DNA from: Candidatus Enterococcus murrayae
GTDB lineage: Bacteria > Bacillota > Bacilli > Lactobacillales > Enterococcaceae
NCBI RefSeq assembly: GCF_017315985.1
Contig: NZ_JAFLVR010000011.1
Location: 124,001-188,000, forward strand
Direction of reading: 5' to 3'
Length of the DNA: 64,000 bases
Shown here: piece by piece, positions 17,259 through 26,624 of the stretch
Layout of the letters: each line of letters starts with the position of its first letter
How positions within the stretch are numbered: the stretch's first letter is position 1
The notes under the pieces: generated by a model
Told to the model about the DNA's origin: nothing
Database searches by the model: none
What the model saw: the letters and a program-made list of their open reading frames with translations, nothing else
Program-made: the position numbers and the translations under genes

Positions 17259-18191
17259 ATGAAACGATTTGCAATAAAGGATTATGGACCAGCCAGTGAT
17301 GTATTGATCGAAATTGAGGCAGAGCCGCGTTTGATGGATGATACACATGTAAGAGTGGAGCTCACCGCGTTTGCGATCAATCCATATGATGTCGCTTTGC
17401 GTCAAGGAGCGATGCGTGATTTTCGGACACTAAAATTTCCTTATGTATTAGGTAACGACGGTGCAGGAATCGTTACAGAAGTTGGCAGTAAAATCACGCA
17501 TGTAAAAGTTGGCGATGAAGTAATCGTTCATGCAGTTGGCGGTACTTATGGAGAAGAAGTTGTTGTTCCTGGAAAGAAAATCGTAAGAAAACCAGTATCT
17601 ATGTCATGGGAGGTTGCGGCAGGCGCAGTGACACCTTGGCTGACAGCATATAACTTGGTGACACATTTGTTAGGTGATACGATTGGAGGCACAGTTATGG
17701 TTCAAGGTGCTTCAGGGGCAGTTGGTTCGCTGCTCGTTCAATTTCTAAAGAAACAAGGGAAAACAGTCTTAGCTTCTGCCTCTAAACGCAATGAAACATT
17801 GGTTCGACAACTCGGTGCGGATCAGTTCGTTGCTTACGATGAAGAAGATGCGGGGAAAATATTCGCTGATCAGGCAGACTCAGTGATTGATGCGACCAAG
17901 GGCGGTCGTGCTGGTGAAGCAGGGATGGAAATTATGAAAGCAGGCGGTAACTTTGTAGCGTTGAATGATTTGCCGAGTGAACAAAAAAAGCCAGGCAATT
18001 ATCTATCTTTCGGGCCGTCAAAAGATTACTCTGATTTTGATGCATTGACTGCTTTGACGGAATTGGCAGATACTATTCACTTAACGATTGCAGAGGTATT
18101 GCCATTTACGTTAGCCAGTGTCATTGCCGGACACGAAAAATTAGAGGGACACCCTGCTGCTGGAAAAATCATTATTAAAAAGGAGCGATAG
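17259..18191 (+). CDS. NADP-dependent MDR-family oxidoreductase (quinone reductase-like)
   Basis: 310 residues: an N-terminal GroES-like domain (about 1-125) without the catalytic zinc ligands of alcohol dehydrogenases, and a Rossmann domain with VMVQGASGAVGSLLVQ (about 147-162). This is the zinc-independent quinone/enone reductase branch of the medium-chain family. The substrate is unknown; detoxification of quinones or reactive carbonyls is the usual role. It lies between the GNAT gene and a small hypothetical gene with 1-2 nt gaps. Confidence 0.85.
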   Translation: MKRFAIKDYGPASDVLIEIEAEPRLMDDTHVRVELTAFAINPYDVALRQGAMRDFRTLKFPYVLGNDGAGIVTEVGSKITHVKVGDEVIVHAVGGTYGEEVVVPGKKIVRKPVSMSWEVAAGAVTPWLTAYNLVTHLLGDTIGGTVMVQGASGAVGSLLVQFLKKQGKTVLASASKRNETLVRQLGADQFVAYDEEDAGKIFADQADSVIDATKGGRAGEAGMEIMKAGGNFVALNDLPSEQKKPGNYLSFGPSKDYSDFDALTALTELADTIHLTIAEVLPFTLASVIAGHEKLEGHPAAGKIIIKKER

Positions 18192-18192
18192 A

Positions 18193-18510
18193 ATGGATCA
18201 GCAAAAATGGTTATTAGTAAAGAAGAATTTTGATGGAACTGAAGACTTAGCGGATGGGTACTATCGTTTGCGTGAAATTGAGGGCGGCTATCAAATTGCC
18301 TATTTAGTAGCTGGACCGTGCGGTGATAAAAATCCGCACCCGGAAGTGACTCTTAGGCAAGAAAAGCAACAAGTTCAGCCGCTTCGCCTGCGAGATTTAG
18401 AAGTAACGCCTATTTTAAATTTATCGAAAGACGATGCCCCCGATAAACTTGAGGAGTTGACAGATCAGCTCTTGGATCGCTTTATAAGGATAAAAAACCT
18501 TAGTCTTTAA
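18193..18510 (+). CDS. Small acidic protein of unknown function
   Basis: 105 residues, soluble, with no signal peptide or membrane segment. I do not recognise a family. It has a Trp-Leu-Leu-Val start, a Gly-rich GPCGDKNPHP segment and a charged C-terminus. It starts 1 nt after the oxidoreductase stop with an AAAGGAG SD inside that gene, so it is the third gene of a three-gene operon. Confidence 0.65.
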   Translation: MDQQKWLLVKKNFDGTEDLADGYYRLREIEGGYQIAYLVAGPCGDKNPHPEVTLRQEKQQVQPLRLRDLEVTPILNLSKDDAPDKLEELTDQLLDRFIRIKNLSL

Positions 18511-18602
18511 GCATTTCTTTAGTATTTCATAGGTGAAAAGGGATACAATTGTGACAAATTGCTAGGAATGTCAAAAAAGGTGATTTCAGACACTCGCAAG
18601 AA

Positions 18603-18632
18603 TTGAAATTGGCCGAAATTCCGTGCTACAGT
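18603..18632 (+). promoter_or_regulatory. Promoter of the Pip-like gene
   Basis: TTGAAA (18603-18608), 18-bp spacer, TACAGT (18627-18632), 32 bp before the start codon. Confidence 0.6.
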
Positions 18633-18664
18633 AGTTCAGCGAGAAAAAATAGTAGGTGAAATCA

Positions 18665-21400
18665 ATGAAAGTTTTTCAATCTCTTAAACACACATGGAGT
18701 CTTTTCAAATTAGATTGGCGTCGAATTTTCAAAAATCCGATCGCCATTTTTCTGATGGCAGCATTAGTCATCATCCCATCCCTTTATGCTTGGTTCAATA
18801 TCAAGGCATTGTGGGATCCATATTCAAATACAGGTGAATTGCCGATTGCTGTATACAGTGCCGATACAGGTGCGAAATTTCAAGATAAGGATGTTGAAAT
18901 CGGAAATGAAGTAATCAAAAATCTGCATAAGAATAAACAGCTAGGCTGGCGTTTTGTTGATTCAAAGAAGCAAGTTGTCGAAGGGGTGAAGTCAGGTAAA
19001 TATTATGCAGGGATCTATTTACCGAAAGAATTCTCAAAGGATCTATTGAGTTTTACTTCTGGTGATATTCAAAAGCCAAAGATCGAATATTATTTGAATC
19101 AAAAAATTAATGCAATCGCACCGAAAATAACGGATAAAGGTGCTGGGTCGATCCAACAGGAGATCAGCCAAGAATTCATTAAAACGGCCAGCTCGACATT
19201 ATTGAAGATATTTAACGAGATTGGTTACAACATTGATGAGAATTTAGTCAGCATTAATAAGGTCAAAAATCTTATTTTAACGACGAATGATCATTTAGAT
19301 GATATTGATAAGTACACACAAGAGGTCGTAGAAGTTCACGGGAAATTGCCTGAGCTGAAGGAAAAATTGGCGAAGGCAAATGAAATACAAGCCTACCTGC
19401 CGCAAGTTGATGAAATGGGTCAAAAGTTGATCACCTTAAATCAGAAAATGCCGGAGATCAAAAAACAAGCGAGCGTCATTTTGACCTTGCAGCAAAAAAT
19501 CCCAGAAATCCAGCAAGCAGGAAATCAAATTGCACAAGTCGACAGCGATTTTGCTCAAATTGAGAAAACTATGAATGATGGTATTGCTGAAGCTAAGCAA
19601 GGTCTGAATATTATTCATCAAGTCCAAACGATCTTACCAGATATTCAAAAGCTTGGAAATCAAGCGTCTGATTTTGCTGCGACGACTAAAAACGGCGCTG
19701 AACAATTGAAATCCGCTGTACCAAGTATTTCAAATAGTGTTCAAATTACGTTGGAATCAATTGGGCAAGTGGCGAATACGACCAATTCCTTAGCTGATTC
19801 GATTGAAACAGCCATAGAAGATAATGAGTTATCACCTGAAGAAAGAGCTACCTTAAGCAAAGTAATTAATAGCTTCATACAGGGAAATAAAGATCAACAG
19901 ACTGCAATTGATTCAGTATCTAAACTAATTCAAAATATGAAAGATTTGGCAGATAAAAATGGTGATGCTGATGCTAGTCAAAGATTAGCTAATATCTTAC
20001 AAGTACTATCTAATGCAAGAAGTGCTTTGGATGTTTTAAATGAACGTTTAACAAATTTAGATGATTTAGTTAGAGATGGTAATGTTGATGCAATAAAAAG
20101 GTTGTTGTCCGAAGTTCAAGCTGCTGCAACAAATGTTTCTTCAATTATTGAAAACATTAATACACAGCAAATTAGTCAAACCGTCAGCACAATCCTCGAT
20201 CAATTGATCAATACGATTACTACTGCTCAGGGTGTCTTGAATCAAGCACAGCAAATTGATTTTGCTTCATTATTAAACTCGACAGAAGGGACTGTCAGTA
20301 CCGCGATCACCTTCTTAGAAAAATATCAAAAACAAATGCCGGCGATCGGTCAAGAAGTTCATGATGCCAATGTCCTATTAAATGGTCACATGAATGACAT
20401 TGTCAATGGTATCAATACGGGTGCTGATCTTTACAATAATGAGCTGCCCGTTGTTGAACAAAAGTTGGGTTTAGCTGCAGACTTTATGCAAAATGATTGG
20501 CCTGGTGTGAAAAAAGATTTGACAGGCAGTCTGAAAATGGCGAACGATAAAATGCCAGAAGTTGAAAAGGCATTGGATCTTGCGACTGATTTAATTCAAA
20601 ATGATTATCCGTCATTGCGCAGCGGGATTCAAAAAGCAGCGAATGCTATTCAGCAAGGTGATAAGACGATTGACTTCGGTCAAGTCCTGAAATTATTGAA
20701 GCTGGACGCGCAAAAGGAAAGTGATTTCTTCACAACCCCAGTTGACTTGCAAACCAATACGATGTATCCAATAGCCAATAATGGCTCAGCTAGCACGCCA
20801 TTCTATACAGCCTTGTGTCTGTGGGTAGGGGCCGTATTATTCTCGAGTGTTACAACGACAGAATTTTTCTTGGATAAGAAAGATCGCGGTAAATACACTA
20901 AACGTGAACAATTCGGTGCACGGATGCTTACTTACCTAGTCGTAAGTATTGGTCAAGCATTGATTGTAACGCTTGGAAATATCTTTTTATTAGGTGTTTA
21001 TGTGAAAAATCCAGTCTACAGCGTACTTTTCGCTGTCTTGGTGGCATTAGCCTTTATGATGATCGTTTACACGCTTGTAGCGCTGTTTGGAACTGTCGGA
21101 AAAGGGATAGCGATTATTATTCTCGTACTGTCTATCTCCGGCGGTGGTGGGAACTATCCGATCCAAGTTTCTGGGAAATTCTTCCAAGCAGTGAATCCAT
21201 GGCTGCCATTTACCCATGCGGTTAACTTACTGCGTGAAAGTGCTGGTGGAATTTATTGGCCAAACGCAACAGGGGATATCATTATTATGATCGTACTTTT
21301 TGTTGTATTTGGGATCTTAGGTACTTGGGCATATCCAGTTTTACAGCCTCATTTGACGAAACTTACAAAAGTTGCTCACGAAAGCAAAATTTTCCATTAA
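18665..21400 (+). CDS. YhgE/Pip domain membrane protein (phage-infection-protein family)
   Basis: 911 residues. One membrane segment near the N-terminus (about 25-45; [17 protein letters not shown]) begins the YhgE/Pip domain. A large extracellular region rich in helices and coiled coil follows (about 50-700), then an ABC-2-like block of about five membrane segments (about 715-900). In E. faecalis a homologue (PIP) is needed for entry of some phages; EsaA of type VII secretion is also related. ATG 18665 is chosen since the GTG at 18656 sits on the SD. Residues about 380-500 differ in codon style from the flanks (see findings). Confidence 0.88.
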   Translation: MKVFQSLKHTWSLFKLDWRRIFKNPIAIFLMAALVIIPSLYAWFNIKALWDPYSNTGELPIAVYSADTGAKFQDKDVEIGNEVIKNLHKNKQLGWRFVDSKKQVVEGVKSGKYYAGIYLPKEFSKDLLSFTSGDIQKPKIEYYLNQKINAIAPKITDKGAGSIQQEISQEFIKTASSTLLKIFNEIGYNIDENLVSINKVKNLILTTNDHLDDIDKYTQEVVEVHGKLPELKEKLAKANEIQAYLPQVDEMGQKLITLNQKMPEIKKQASVILTLQQKIPEIQQAGNQIAQVDSDFAQIEKTMNDGIAEAKQGLNIIHQVQTILPDIQKLGNQASDFAATTKNGAEQLKSAVPSISNSVQITLESIGQVANTTNSLADSIETAIEDNELSPEERATLSKVINSFIQGNKDQQTAIDSVSKLIQNMKDLADKNGDADASQRLANILQVLSNARSALDVLNERLTNLDDLVRDGNVDAIKRLLSEVQAAATNVSSIIENINTQQISQTVSTILDQLINTITTAQGVLNQAQQIDFASLLNSTEGTVSTAITFLEKYQKQMPAIGQEVHDANVLLNGHMNDIVNGINTGADLYNNELPVVEQKLGLAADFMQNDWPGVKKDLTGSLKMANDKMPEVEKALDLATDLIQNDYPSLRSGIQKAANAIQQGDKTIDFGQVLKLLKLDAQKESDFFTTPVDLQTNTMYPIANNGSASTPFYTALCLWVGAVLFSSVTTTEFFLDKKDRGKYTKREQFGARMLTYLVVSIGQALIVTLGNIFLLGVYVKNPVYSVLFAVLVALAFMMIVYTLVALFGTVGKGIAIIILVLSISGGGGNYPIQVSGKFFQAVNPWLPFTHAVNLLRESAGGIYWPNATGDIIIMIVLFVVFGILGTWAYPVLQPHLTKLTKVAHESKIFH

Positions 21401-21562
21401 GCTACCTCGTTTGTTAAGGAGTCATTTTTCGAAAAGTGTGAGAATGGTTTTGAGCGTTAGTCTCCATACGATTTTTCCAGCCACTTTGCAACGTAAATCT
21501 GATAGACTTTAAAATTGGGCTCAACGCCAATTAATTGCTAAATGCAAAATTTGTAAAATAGG

Positions 21563-21606
21563 ACAGGCAAGACAACAGCGTATTACTGTTGTTTTGCCTG
21601 TTTTCG
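21563..21606 (+). terminator. Terminator in the Pip-like/kimA gap
   Basis: ACAGGCAA-ACAACAG (21563-21578) pairs with CTGTTGT-TTGCCTGT (21586-21601), one mismatch, followed by TTTT. The rest of the 330-bp gap (21401-21562) holds only a weak ATTGG...CCAAT inverted repeat near 21513 and no gene. Confidence 0.75.
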
Positions 21607-21644
21607 TGTTTTACTGAGGAGGTAAAAAGTCGTTGAAAAAATCA

Positions 21645-21673
21645 TTGACATTTGCATGGAGTGCGAGTAATAT
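21645..21673 (+). promoter_or_regulatory. Strong promoter of kimA
   Basis: Consensus TTGACA (21645-21650), 17-bp spacer, TAATAT (21668-21673). The leader to the start is only about 50 nt, too short for a c-di-AMP (ydaO) riboswitch like that before Bacillus kimA. Confidence 0.8.
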
Positions 21674-21730
21674 TTCGCTTGTTTGTATTTTTTAAAGGCT
21701 ACTTATTAATAAGAACAAGGAGTGAGTCTA

Positions 21731-23554
21731 GTGGATTATCTTAAACGCTTGCTGGTTGGTCGGCCGTTGAAATCGTCTGAAAATGATGATCAAAACTTGT
21801 CACGCTTTGCGGCTTTGGCGATGCTTTCTTCAGATGCGTTATCCTCTGTTGCCTATGGAACAGAACAGATCGTAGTCGTTTTGGTCACCTTATCGGCAGC
21901 AGCGATTTGGTATTCGTTGCCAATCGCATTCGTAGTATTGATTTTATTAGCGTCATTGATTTTATCTTATCGTCAAATTATTCATGCCTACCCTCATGGA
22001 GGCGGCGCCTATGTCGTCAGCAGTGAGAATTTAGGGAAGAATGCTGGCTTGGTCGCTGGAGGCTCGCTTCTGGTGGATTATATGCTGACTGTTGCTGTGT
22101 CTGTATCAGCTGGAGCTGAGGCTATTGCATCAGCGATTCCGGCCCTGTATCATCATCGCGTCCTGATTTCTGTCATTATTGTTTTATTATTGATGCTGAT
22201 GAATTTACGCGGCCTGCGTGAAAGTGCTGGATTATTGATGGTACCGGTCTACAGTTTTATTGCTGTTATCACGATCTTAATTATTGTTGGTTTGGTGAAA
22301 ATCATCTCCGGAGCAGTCCCTATGCATGCAACAGCTCAAGTGGGAGCAGTAGTACCTGGCATTTCCATTGCATTGCTGCTACGTGCATTTTCATCGGGCT
22401 CCTCTTCGTTGACGGGGGTAGAAGCTATAAGTAATGCTGTGCCTTTCTTTAAAAAACCGCGAGCAAAAAATGCGGCTGGTACATTAGCGATGATGGGCTT
22501 GATTCTCGGTTTCTTCTTTACAGGAATCACATTCTTAAACTATTGGTTCGGAATCGTTCCAACAGCGGAAGTGACTGTCTTGTCACAGGTTGGCGAAGCA
22601 GTTTTTGGTAAAGGAATCATGTATTATCTCCTGCAGTTCGTAACGGCTCTGATTTTAGCAGTAGCGGCTAATACAGGTTTTTCAGCCTTTCCTGTTTTGG
22701 CGTATAACTTGGCTAAAGATAAATTCTTGCCTCATCGTTATCAAGATCGCGGGGATCGTTTAGGTTACTCTAACGGGATTATCACCTTAGCTTTGGGCTC
22801 GATTGTCTTACTATTGATCTTTCAGGGTTCAACAGAACGTTTGATTCCATTATATTCAGTTGGTGTCTTCATCCCATTTACCTTATCGCAAACAGGTATG
22901 GTTTTGAAATGGCACAAAGAGGGGCACCATTGGATCAGAAAATCTATTGCAAATATTATTGGTGCATTGATTTCCTTCTCCATTGTTTTAATCCTGTTTA
23001 TTTATCGTTTGCCGGATATTTGGCCCTTCTTCATTATTATGCCGATTTTGATCTTTGCTTTCTATAAAGTCCACACTCATTATAAAAACGTTGCAGAGCA
23101 GCTACGTTTGGCGGATGATGTGGAATTACATGATTATGCTGGAAATACAGTTATTGTACTAGTGGGAAATGTGACGCAAGTAAATATCGGGGCGATCAAT
23201 TATGCGCGTTCGATTGGCGATTACGTGATTGCGATGCATGTTTCTTTAGAGGAAAATGAAGAGAAGGAACGGGAGATTAGGCATGAGTTTCGTGAAAAAT
23301 TTCCAGATGTGCGCTTTTCAGTCGTTCGCTCGCCATATCGCTCAATCGTTAACCCGGTCAGTCGGTATGTGGATCGTGTAAGTAAAAATGCTAAACAGCA
23401 TAACTATACGACGACGGTTCTGATTCCGGAATTTGTTCCTAACAGAACATGGAAACGATCCTTGCATAACCAGACAGCTTTGCGATTGCGTTTCCGGTTA
23501 TCCTATCGCGATGATATTATCATTAGTACTTACAATTATCATTTGAAAAAATAA
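21731..23554 (+). CDS. kimA: KimA-type potassium importer
   Basis: 607-residue APC-superfamily transporter. The whole length resembles Bacillus KimA (YdaO) as I recall it: an N-terminal LSRFAALAMLSSDALSSVAYGTEQ segment, HGGGAYVVS, SSLTGVEAISNAVP and NTGFSAFPVLAYNLA in the membrane part (about 12 helices to residue 460), then a cytoplasmic domain to the end. The family imports K+ with H+ and is shut down by c-di-AMP. I start it at GTG 21731, 8 nt after AAGGAG; GTG 21722 overlaps the SD. It is monocistronic. Confidence 0.88.
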   Translation: MDYLKRLLVGRPLKSSENDDQNLSRFAALAMLSSDALSSVAYGTEQIVVVLVTLSAAAIWYSLPIAFVVLILLASLILSYRQIIHAYPHGGGAYVVSSENLGKNAGLVAGGSLLVDYMLTVAVSVSAGAEAIASAIPALYHHRVLISVIIVLLLMLMNLRGLRESAGLLMVPVYSFIAVITILIIVGLVKIISGAVPMHATAQVGAVVPGISIALLLRAFSSGSSSLTGVEAISNAVPFFKKPRAKNAAGTLAMMGLILGFFFTGITFLNYWFGIVPTAEVTVLSQVGEAVFGKGIMYYLLQFVTALILAVAANTGFSAFPVLAYNLAKDKFLPHRYQDRGDRLGYSNGIITLALGSIVLLLIFQGSTERLIPLYSVGVFIPFTLSQTGMVLKWHKEGHHWIRKSIANIIGALISFSIVLILFIYRLPDIWPFFIIMPILIFAFYKVHTHYKNVAEQLRLADDVELHDYAGNTVIVLVGNVTQVNIGAINYARSIGDYVIAMHVSLEENEEKEREIRHEFREKFPDVRFSVVRSPYRSIVNPVSRYVDRVSKNAKQHNYTTTVLIPEFVPNRTWKRSLHNQTALRLRFRLSYRDDIIISTYNYHLKK

Positions 23555-23566
23555 GTTTTTTTATAG

Positions 23567-23597
23567 GAGTGTACTGCTAGTCAGGTACGCTCTTTTT
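23567..23597 (+). terminator. Terminator of kimA
   Basis: GAGTGTAC (23567-23574) / GTACGCTC (23585-23592) with one G-U pair, then Ts. Confidence 0.85.
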
Positions 23598-23678
23598 TAT
23601 GTCTTTGGGACTTTTTTTAAAAAAAGTCAAAGGAAGTAATAGTTAAAACGTATTCATTTGTTTTTTGAGCAAAAAGGG

Positions 23679-23707
23679 TTGATTTTCATTCCTATTAGAG
23701 GTAATAT
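23679..23707 (+). promoter_or_regulatory. Promoter of the marR-ABC operon
   Basis: TTGATT (23679-23684), 17-bp spacer, TAATAT (23702-23707). The predicted start of transcription is at the edge of the palindrome described next. Confidence 0.7.
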
Positions 23708-23715
23708 CAAACAGC

Positions 23716-23744
23716 ATTAATTACTAACACTATTAGGTATTAAT
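23716..23744 (+). promoter_or_regulatory. Probable MarR operator
   Basis: Inverted repeat ATTAATTACTAA (23716-23727) / TTAGGTATTAAT (23733-23744), 10 of 12 positions complementary, 5-bp centre. It lies directly after the -10 and before the marR gene, the classic place for autorepression. A related ATTAG...TAAT half lies inside the promoter spacer. Confidence 0.65.
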
Positions 23745-23781
23745 GAAACGGAAGTTATTTTTTGAAAGGAGGAGAAGTCTG

Positions 23782-24228
23782 ATGACATTTGCAGAAGAGG
23801 CTGAACGTGAACTGATGCAGCTGATGGTTCAAAATCGCCACGGGGCATTCAGCAGGATGGAAAAAAGCAGTAAGGGAGCTAATATCGTTATTAAGGTACT
23901 TGATCGCTTAGGTGAGCCTACTAATCCAAAGCATTTGGCCGATACTCTAAATTTATCAACCGCTCGAATTGCCGCTGTTTTAGGGAATTTAGAAAAACGT
24001 GGATTAATTAGCCGGACAATGGACCCTGATGATCGACGCCGAATTAATGTCAGTTTAACAGAATGCGGAAAAAAAGCAGCGAAGGCTGAAAAGCTGGAGA
24101 TGCGAAATAAAATTATTCGAGTATTTGAACTTATGGGAGAAGAAGACACCAAAAAATACCTCGAATTAACTGCTAAGTTTGTCGACTATTCTCAAAAATT
24201 ATCCATGGAAGGGGAAGGTGATCAATAG
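23782..24228 (+). CDS. MarR-family regulator of the adjacent ABC exporter
   Basis: 148 residues with a winged HTH: recognition region about residues 55-75 (PKHLADTLNLSTARIAAVLGNLEKRG) and wing DPDDRRRINVSLTE, the typical DxRR motif of MarR proteins. ATG 23782 follows AAAGGAGGA; the in-frame ATG at 23743 lies in the operator. The stop overlaps the GTG of the exporter gene by 1 nt. It probably represses this three-gene operon and releases on binding an exported compound. Confidence 0.88.
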   Translation: MTFAEEAERELMQLMVQNRHGAFSRMEKSSKGANIVIKVLDRLGEPTNPKHLADTLNLSTARIAAVLGNLEKRGLISRTMDPDDRRRINVSLTECGKKAAKAEKLEMRNKIIRVFELMGEEDTKKYLELTAKFVDYSQKLSMEGEGDQ

Positions 24229-26609
24229 TGAAGATTTTTAAATATCTTGGTAAATACTGGTATGCGATCATCGCCGTATTTTTACTTTTATTTGTGCAAG
24301 CGTCTAGTGACCTGAGCTTGCCGAGTTTAACATCGGATATCGTTGATATCGGTATTCAACAAGGAGGGCTTGAACAGTCGACTCCAGATAAAATCAGAAA
24401 ATCAACGCTTCAAGGAATTGAAATATTCATGACCGACAAAGAGAAGCAAACCATCAAAGATAACTATAAGGAAGCAACTCAAACCGTTGATGGTAAAAAA
24501 GTTGATATTTATAAATTAGATCTTCAAGAAGGCATGACGAAAGATGAGCTAGCAAAAATCTTCAATCTGCCAATGATGATGATTGCTTCTACTCGCTCAA
24601 AAGATTCTAATAATGCGAAAGAAGCAAAAGAGGTTATCAATGATTATACAGCAATCTCGAAGGATGCTGCCAGAGCTCAAGCCTTGGGACAAGAAGCGAA
24701 AACATTAGGCGAGCAGGCTCAAGCAGCTGGACAAGAGGCGGCGACCGCAACGGATGGAGCTACTGCTGCGGCCAAAGGGGCAGAAGCCCAAAGATTAGCT
24801 GCAGAGGCACAGGCCAAAGGTGCGGAAGCTCAAAAAATCGGGGATTCGATTAAGGCTAAGAACGATGCCATGCCGGAAAAAGTTAAAGCAGCTCGGAAGG
24901 CTACGAAGGAAAGCTTAGGCGATCTCGGTGAAGACTCATTGAAAACAGTGGGAATTCAATTGACCTTAGCTGAATACAAAGCACTAAATGTGAATACAAA
25001 GAAGATCCAAACAGATTATATGATCCAAACAGGAGCGAAAATGATCGGTTTGACACTACTATCTGCAGTAGCTGCCATCATCGTTGGCTTGATTGCTTCG
25101 TTAGTTGCTGCGACAGTTGGTAAGAACTTGCGGGTCGGACAGTATGAACGGACCTTGGAATTTTCAAACAATGAAATGGAGAAATTCTCACCGGCTTCAT
25201 TGATTACTCGGAATACAAATGACATCCAACAAATCCAAATGGGGATCGTTATGATCATGCGAATCGTTTTATACGCTCCGATCCTAGGTATTGGCGGTGT
25301 TTATAGAGTATATAAAACAGGCACAGGGATGGGCTGGATCGTCGGTGTAGCTGTAGCCGCCGTTTTAGTTTTAGTCTTGACCTTGCTGGTTACAACAATG
25401 CCGAAATTTAAAGCTCTACAAAACTTAGTTGACCGTGTGAACTTGGTTTCTCGTGAAATCATCACGGGGCTGCCAGTTATTCGTGCGTTCTCTCGTGAAA
25501 AATATGAAGAAGAACGTTTCGATGTGGCCAATACGAACTTGATGAAAACACAAATGTTTGTGAACCGTGCGATGTCTCTGATGATGCCGATCATGATGCT
25601 GTTGATGAATGGTATCTCTGTCTTGATCGTTTGGGTCGGCGGACATAATATGGATAATGGTCAATTGCAAGTCGGGGACATGATGGCCTTCATTACGTAC
25701 ACGATGCAAATTGTTATGGCCTTTATGATGTTGTCGATGGTATCAATTATTTTACCGCGAGCAAATGTCGCTGCTGGACGTGTGGATGAAGTATTGAACA
25801 CGGAACCTTCGATCAAAGATCCAGAGCAGCCAAAAGACGACCATAACTTTAAAGGCGAAGTAAAATTTGAGGGTGTCCAATTCCGTTATGGCGATGCGGA
25901 TGCAGATGTTTTACACCATATCAATTTTGTAGCTAAGCCAGGTGAAACGACGGCCTTGATTGGTTCGACCGGTTCTGGTAAGTCGACGATCGTCAACCTG
26001 ATTCCACGGTTATTCGATGTGACTGGTGGACGAATCACGATCGACGGTATCGACATACGTGAGATGAGCATGCATAAACTCCATGAAATCATGGGCTTTG
26101 TACCACAAAAAGGAGTCCTGTTCTCAGGTGATATTGCTTCAAATATTAAGTTTGGTGATGCAAATATCTCGGATGAACAAATGAAAAAAGCTGCTGAGAT
26201 CGCACAAGCGAATGAGTTCATCAATGCGAATGAAAAAGGCTTTGAACGTACAATTTCCCAAGGGGGGACGAATGTCTCTGGCGGACAAAAGCAACGATTA
26301 TCAATCGCCCGAGCATTAGCGAAAAATCCGAAGATCTTGATTTTTGATGATTCCTTCTCAGCGTTGGATAACAAGACGGATGTGGCCTTGCGGAAAGCCT
26401 TAGCAGAAAATGTCAAGGATGTAACCCAAATCATCGTGGCACAAAAGATCTCAACGATTCTGCACGCGGATAATATCATCGTGTTGGATGAAGGTCGGGT
26501 CGTTGCTCAAGGACGCCATGAGGAATTGATGGAATCATCAGCTGTCTATCAAGAAATTGCTCAGTCACAATTAAGCAATGCTGAATTAGGCATAGAAGAA
26601 GCGGATTAA
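24228..26609 (+). CDS. ABC exporter subunit with large extracellular insertion, degenerate site (pair 2)
   Basis: 793 residues, about 200 more than a usual half-transporter. Between membrane helix 1 (about 10-32) and helix 2 (about 270-295) is an extra extracellular domain of about 230 residues with an Ala/Gln/Glu-rich coiled-coil stretch (about 145-206). The ATPase domain has Walker A GSTGSGKST, signature VSGGQ and Walker B ILIFDDSFSALD with Asp for the catalytic Glu, so it is the non-catalytic half. The start is GTG 24228, overlapping marR. BmrCD-like heterodimers also have an extracellular domain in one subunit. Confidence 0.88.
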   Translation: MKIFKYLGKYWYAIIAVFLLLFVQASSDLSLPSLTSDIVDIGIQQGGLEQSTPDKIRKSTLQGIEIFMTDKEKQTIKDNYKEATQTVDGKKVDIYKLDLQEGMTKDELAKIFNLPMMMIASTRSKDSNNAKEAKEVINDYTAISKDAARAQALGQEAKTLGEQAQAAGQEAATATDGATAAAKGAEAQRLAAEAQAKGAEAQKIGDSIKAKNDAMPEKVKAARKATKESLGDLGEDSLKTVGIQLTLAEYKALNVNTKKIQTDYMIQTGAKMIGLTLLSAVAAIIVGLIASLVAATVGKNLRVGQYERTLEFSNNEMEKFSPASLITRNTNDIQQIQMGIVMIMRIVLYAPILGIGGVYRVYKTGTGMGWIVGVAVAAVLVLVLTLLVTTMPKFKALQNLVDRVNLVSREIITGLPVIRAFSREKYEEERFDVANTNLMKTQMFVNRAMSLMMPIMMLLMNGISVLIVWVGGHNMDNGQLQVGDMMAFITYTMQIVMAFMMLSMVSIILPRANVAAGRVDEVLNTEPSIKDPEQPKDDHNFKGEVKFEGVQFRYGDADADVLHHINFVAKPGETTALIGSTGSGKSTIVNLIPRLFDVTGGRITIDGIDIREMSMHKLHEIMGFVPQKGVLFSGDIASNIKFGDANISDEQMKKAAEIAQANEFINANEKGFERTISQGGTNVSGGQKQRLSIARALAKNPKILIFDDSFSALDNKTDVALRKALAENVKDVTQIIVAQKISTILHADNIIVLDEGRVVAQGRHEELMESSAVYQEIAQSQLSNAELGIEEAD

Positions 26610-26624
26610 GGAGGAGCGAGAAGA

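Noticed and set aside
21633-21695. 20-codon ORF with AGGAGG upstream of kimA, considered as a leader peptide
   Set aside because: The kimA promoter (21645-21673) lies inside it, so it would not be on the main transcript.
21401-21730. c-di-AMP (ydaO) riboswitch before kimA
   Set aside because: Leader after the promoter is only about 50 nt and no riboswitch-like structure is visible.
24661-24880. Ala-rich repeat DNA in the exporter gene considered as a frame-shifted or inserted element
   Set aside because: The reading frame is open and continuous and the repeat encodes regular coiled-coil units, so it is a genuine domain.
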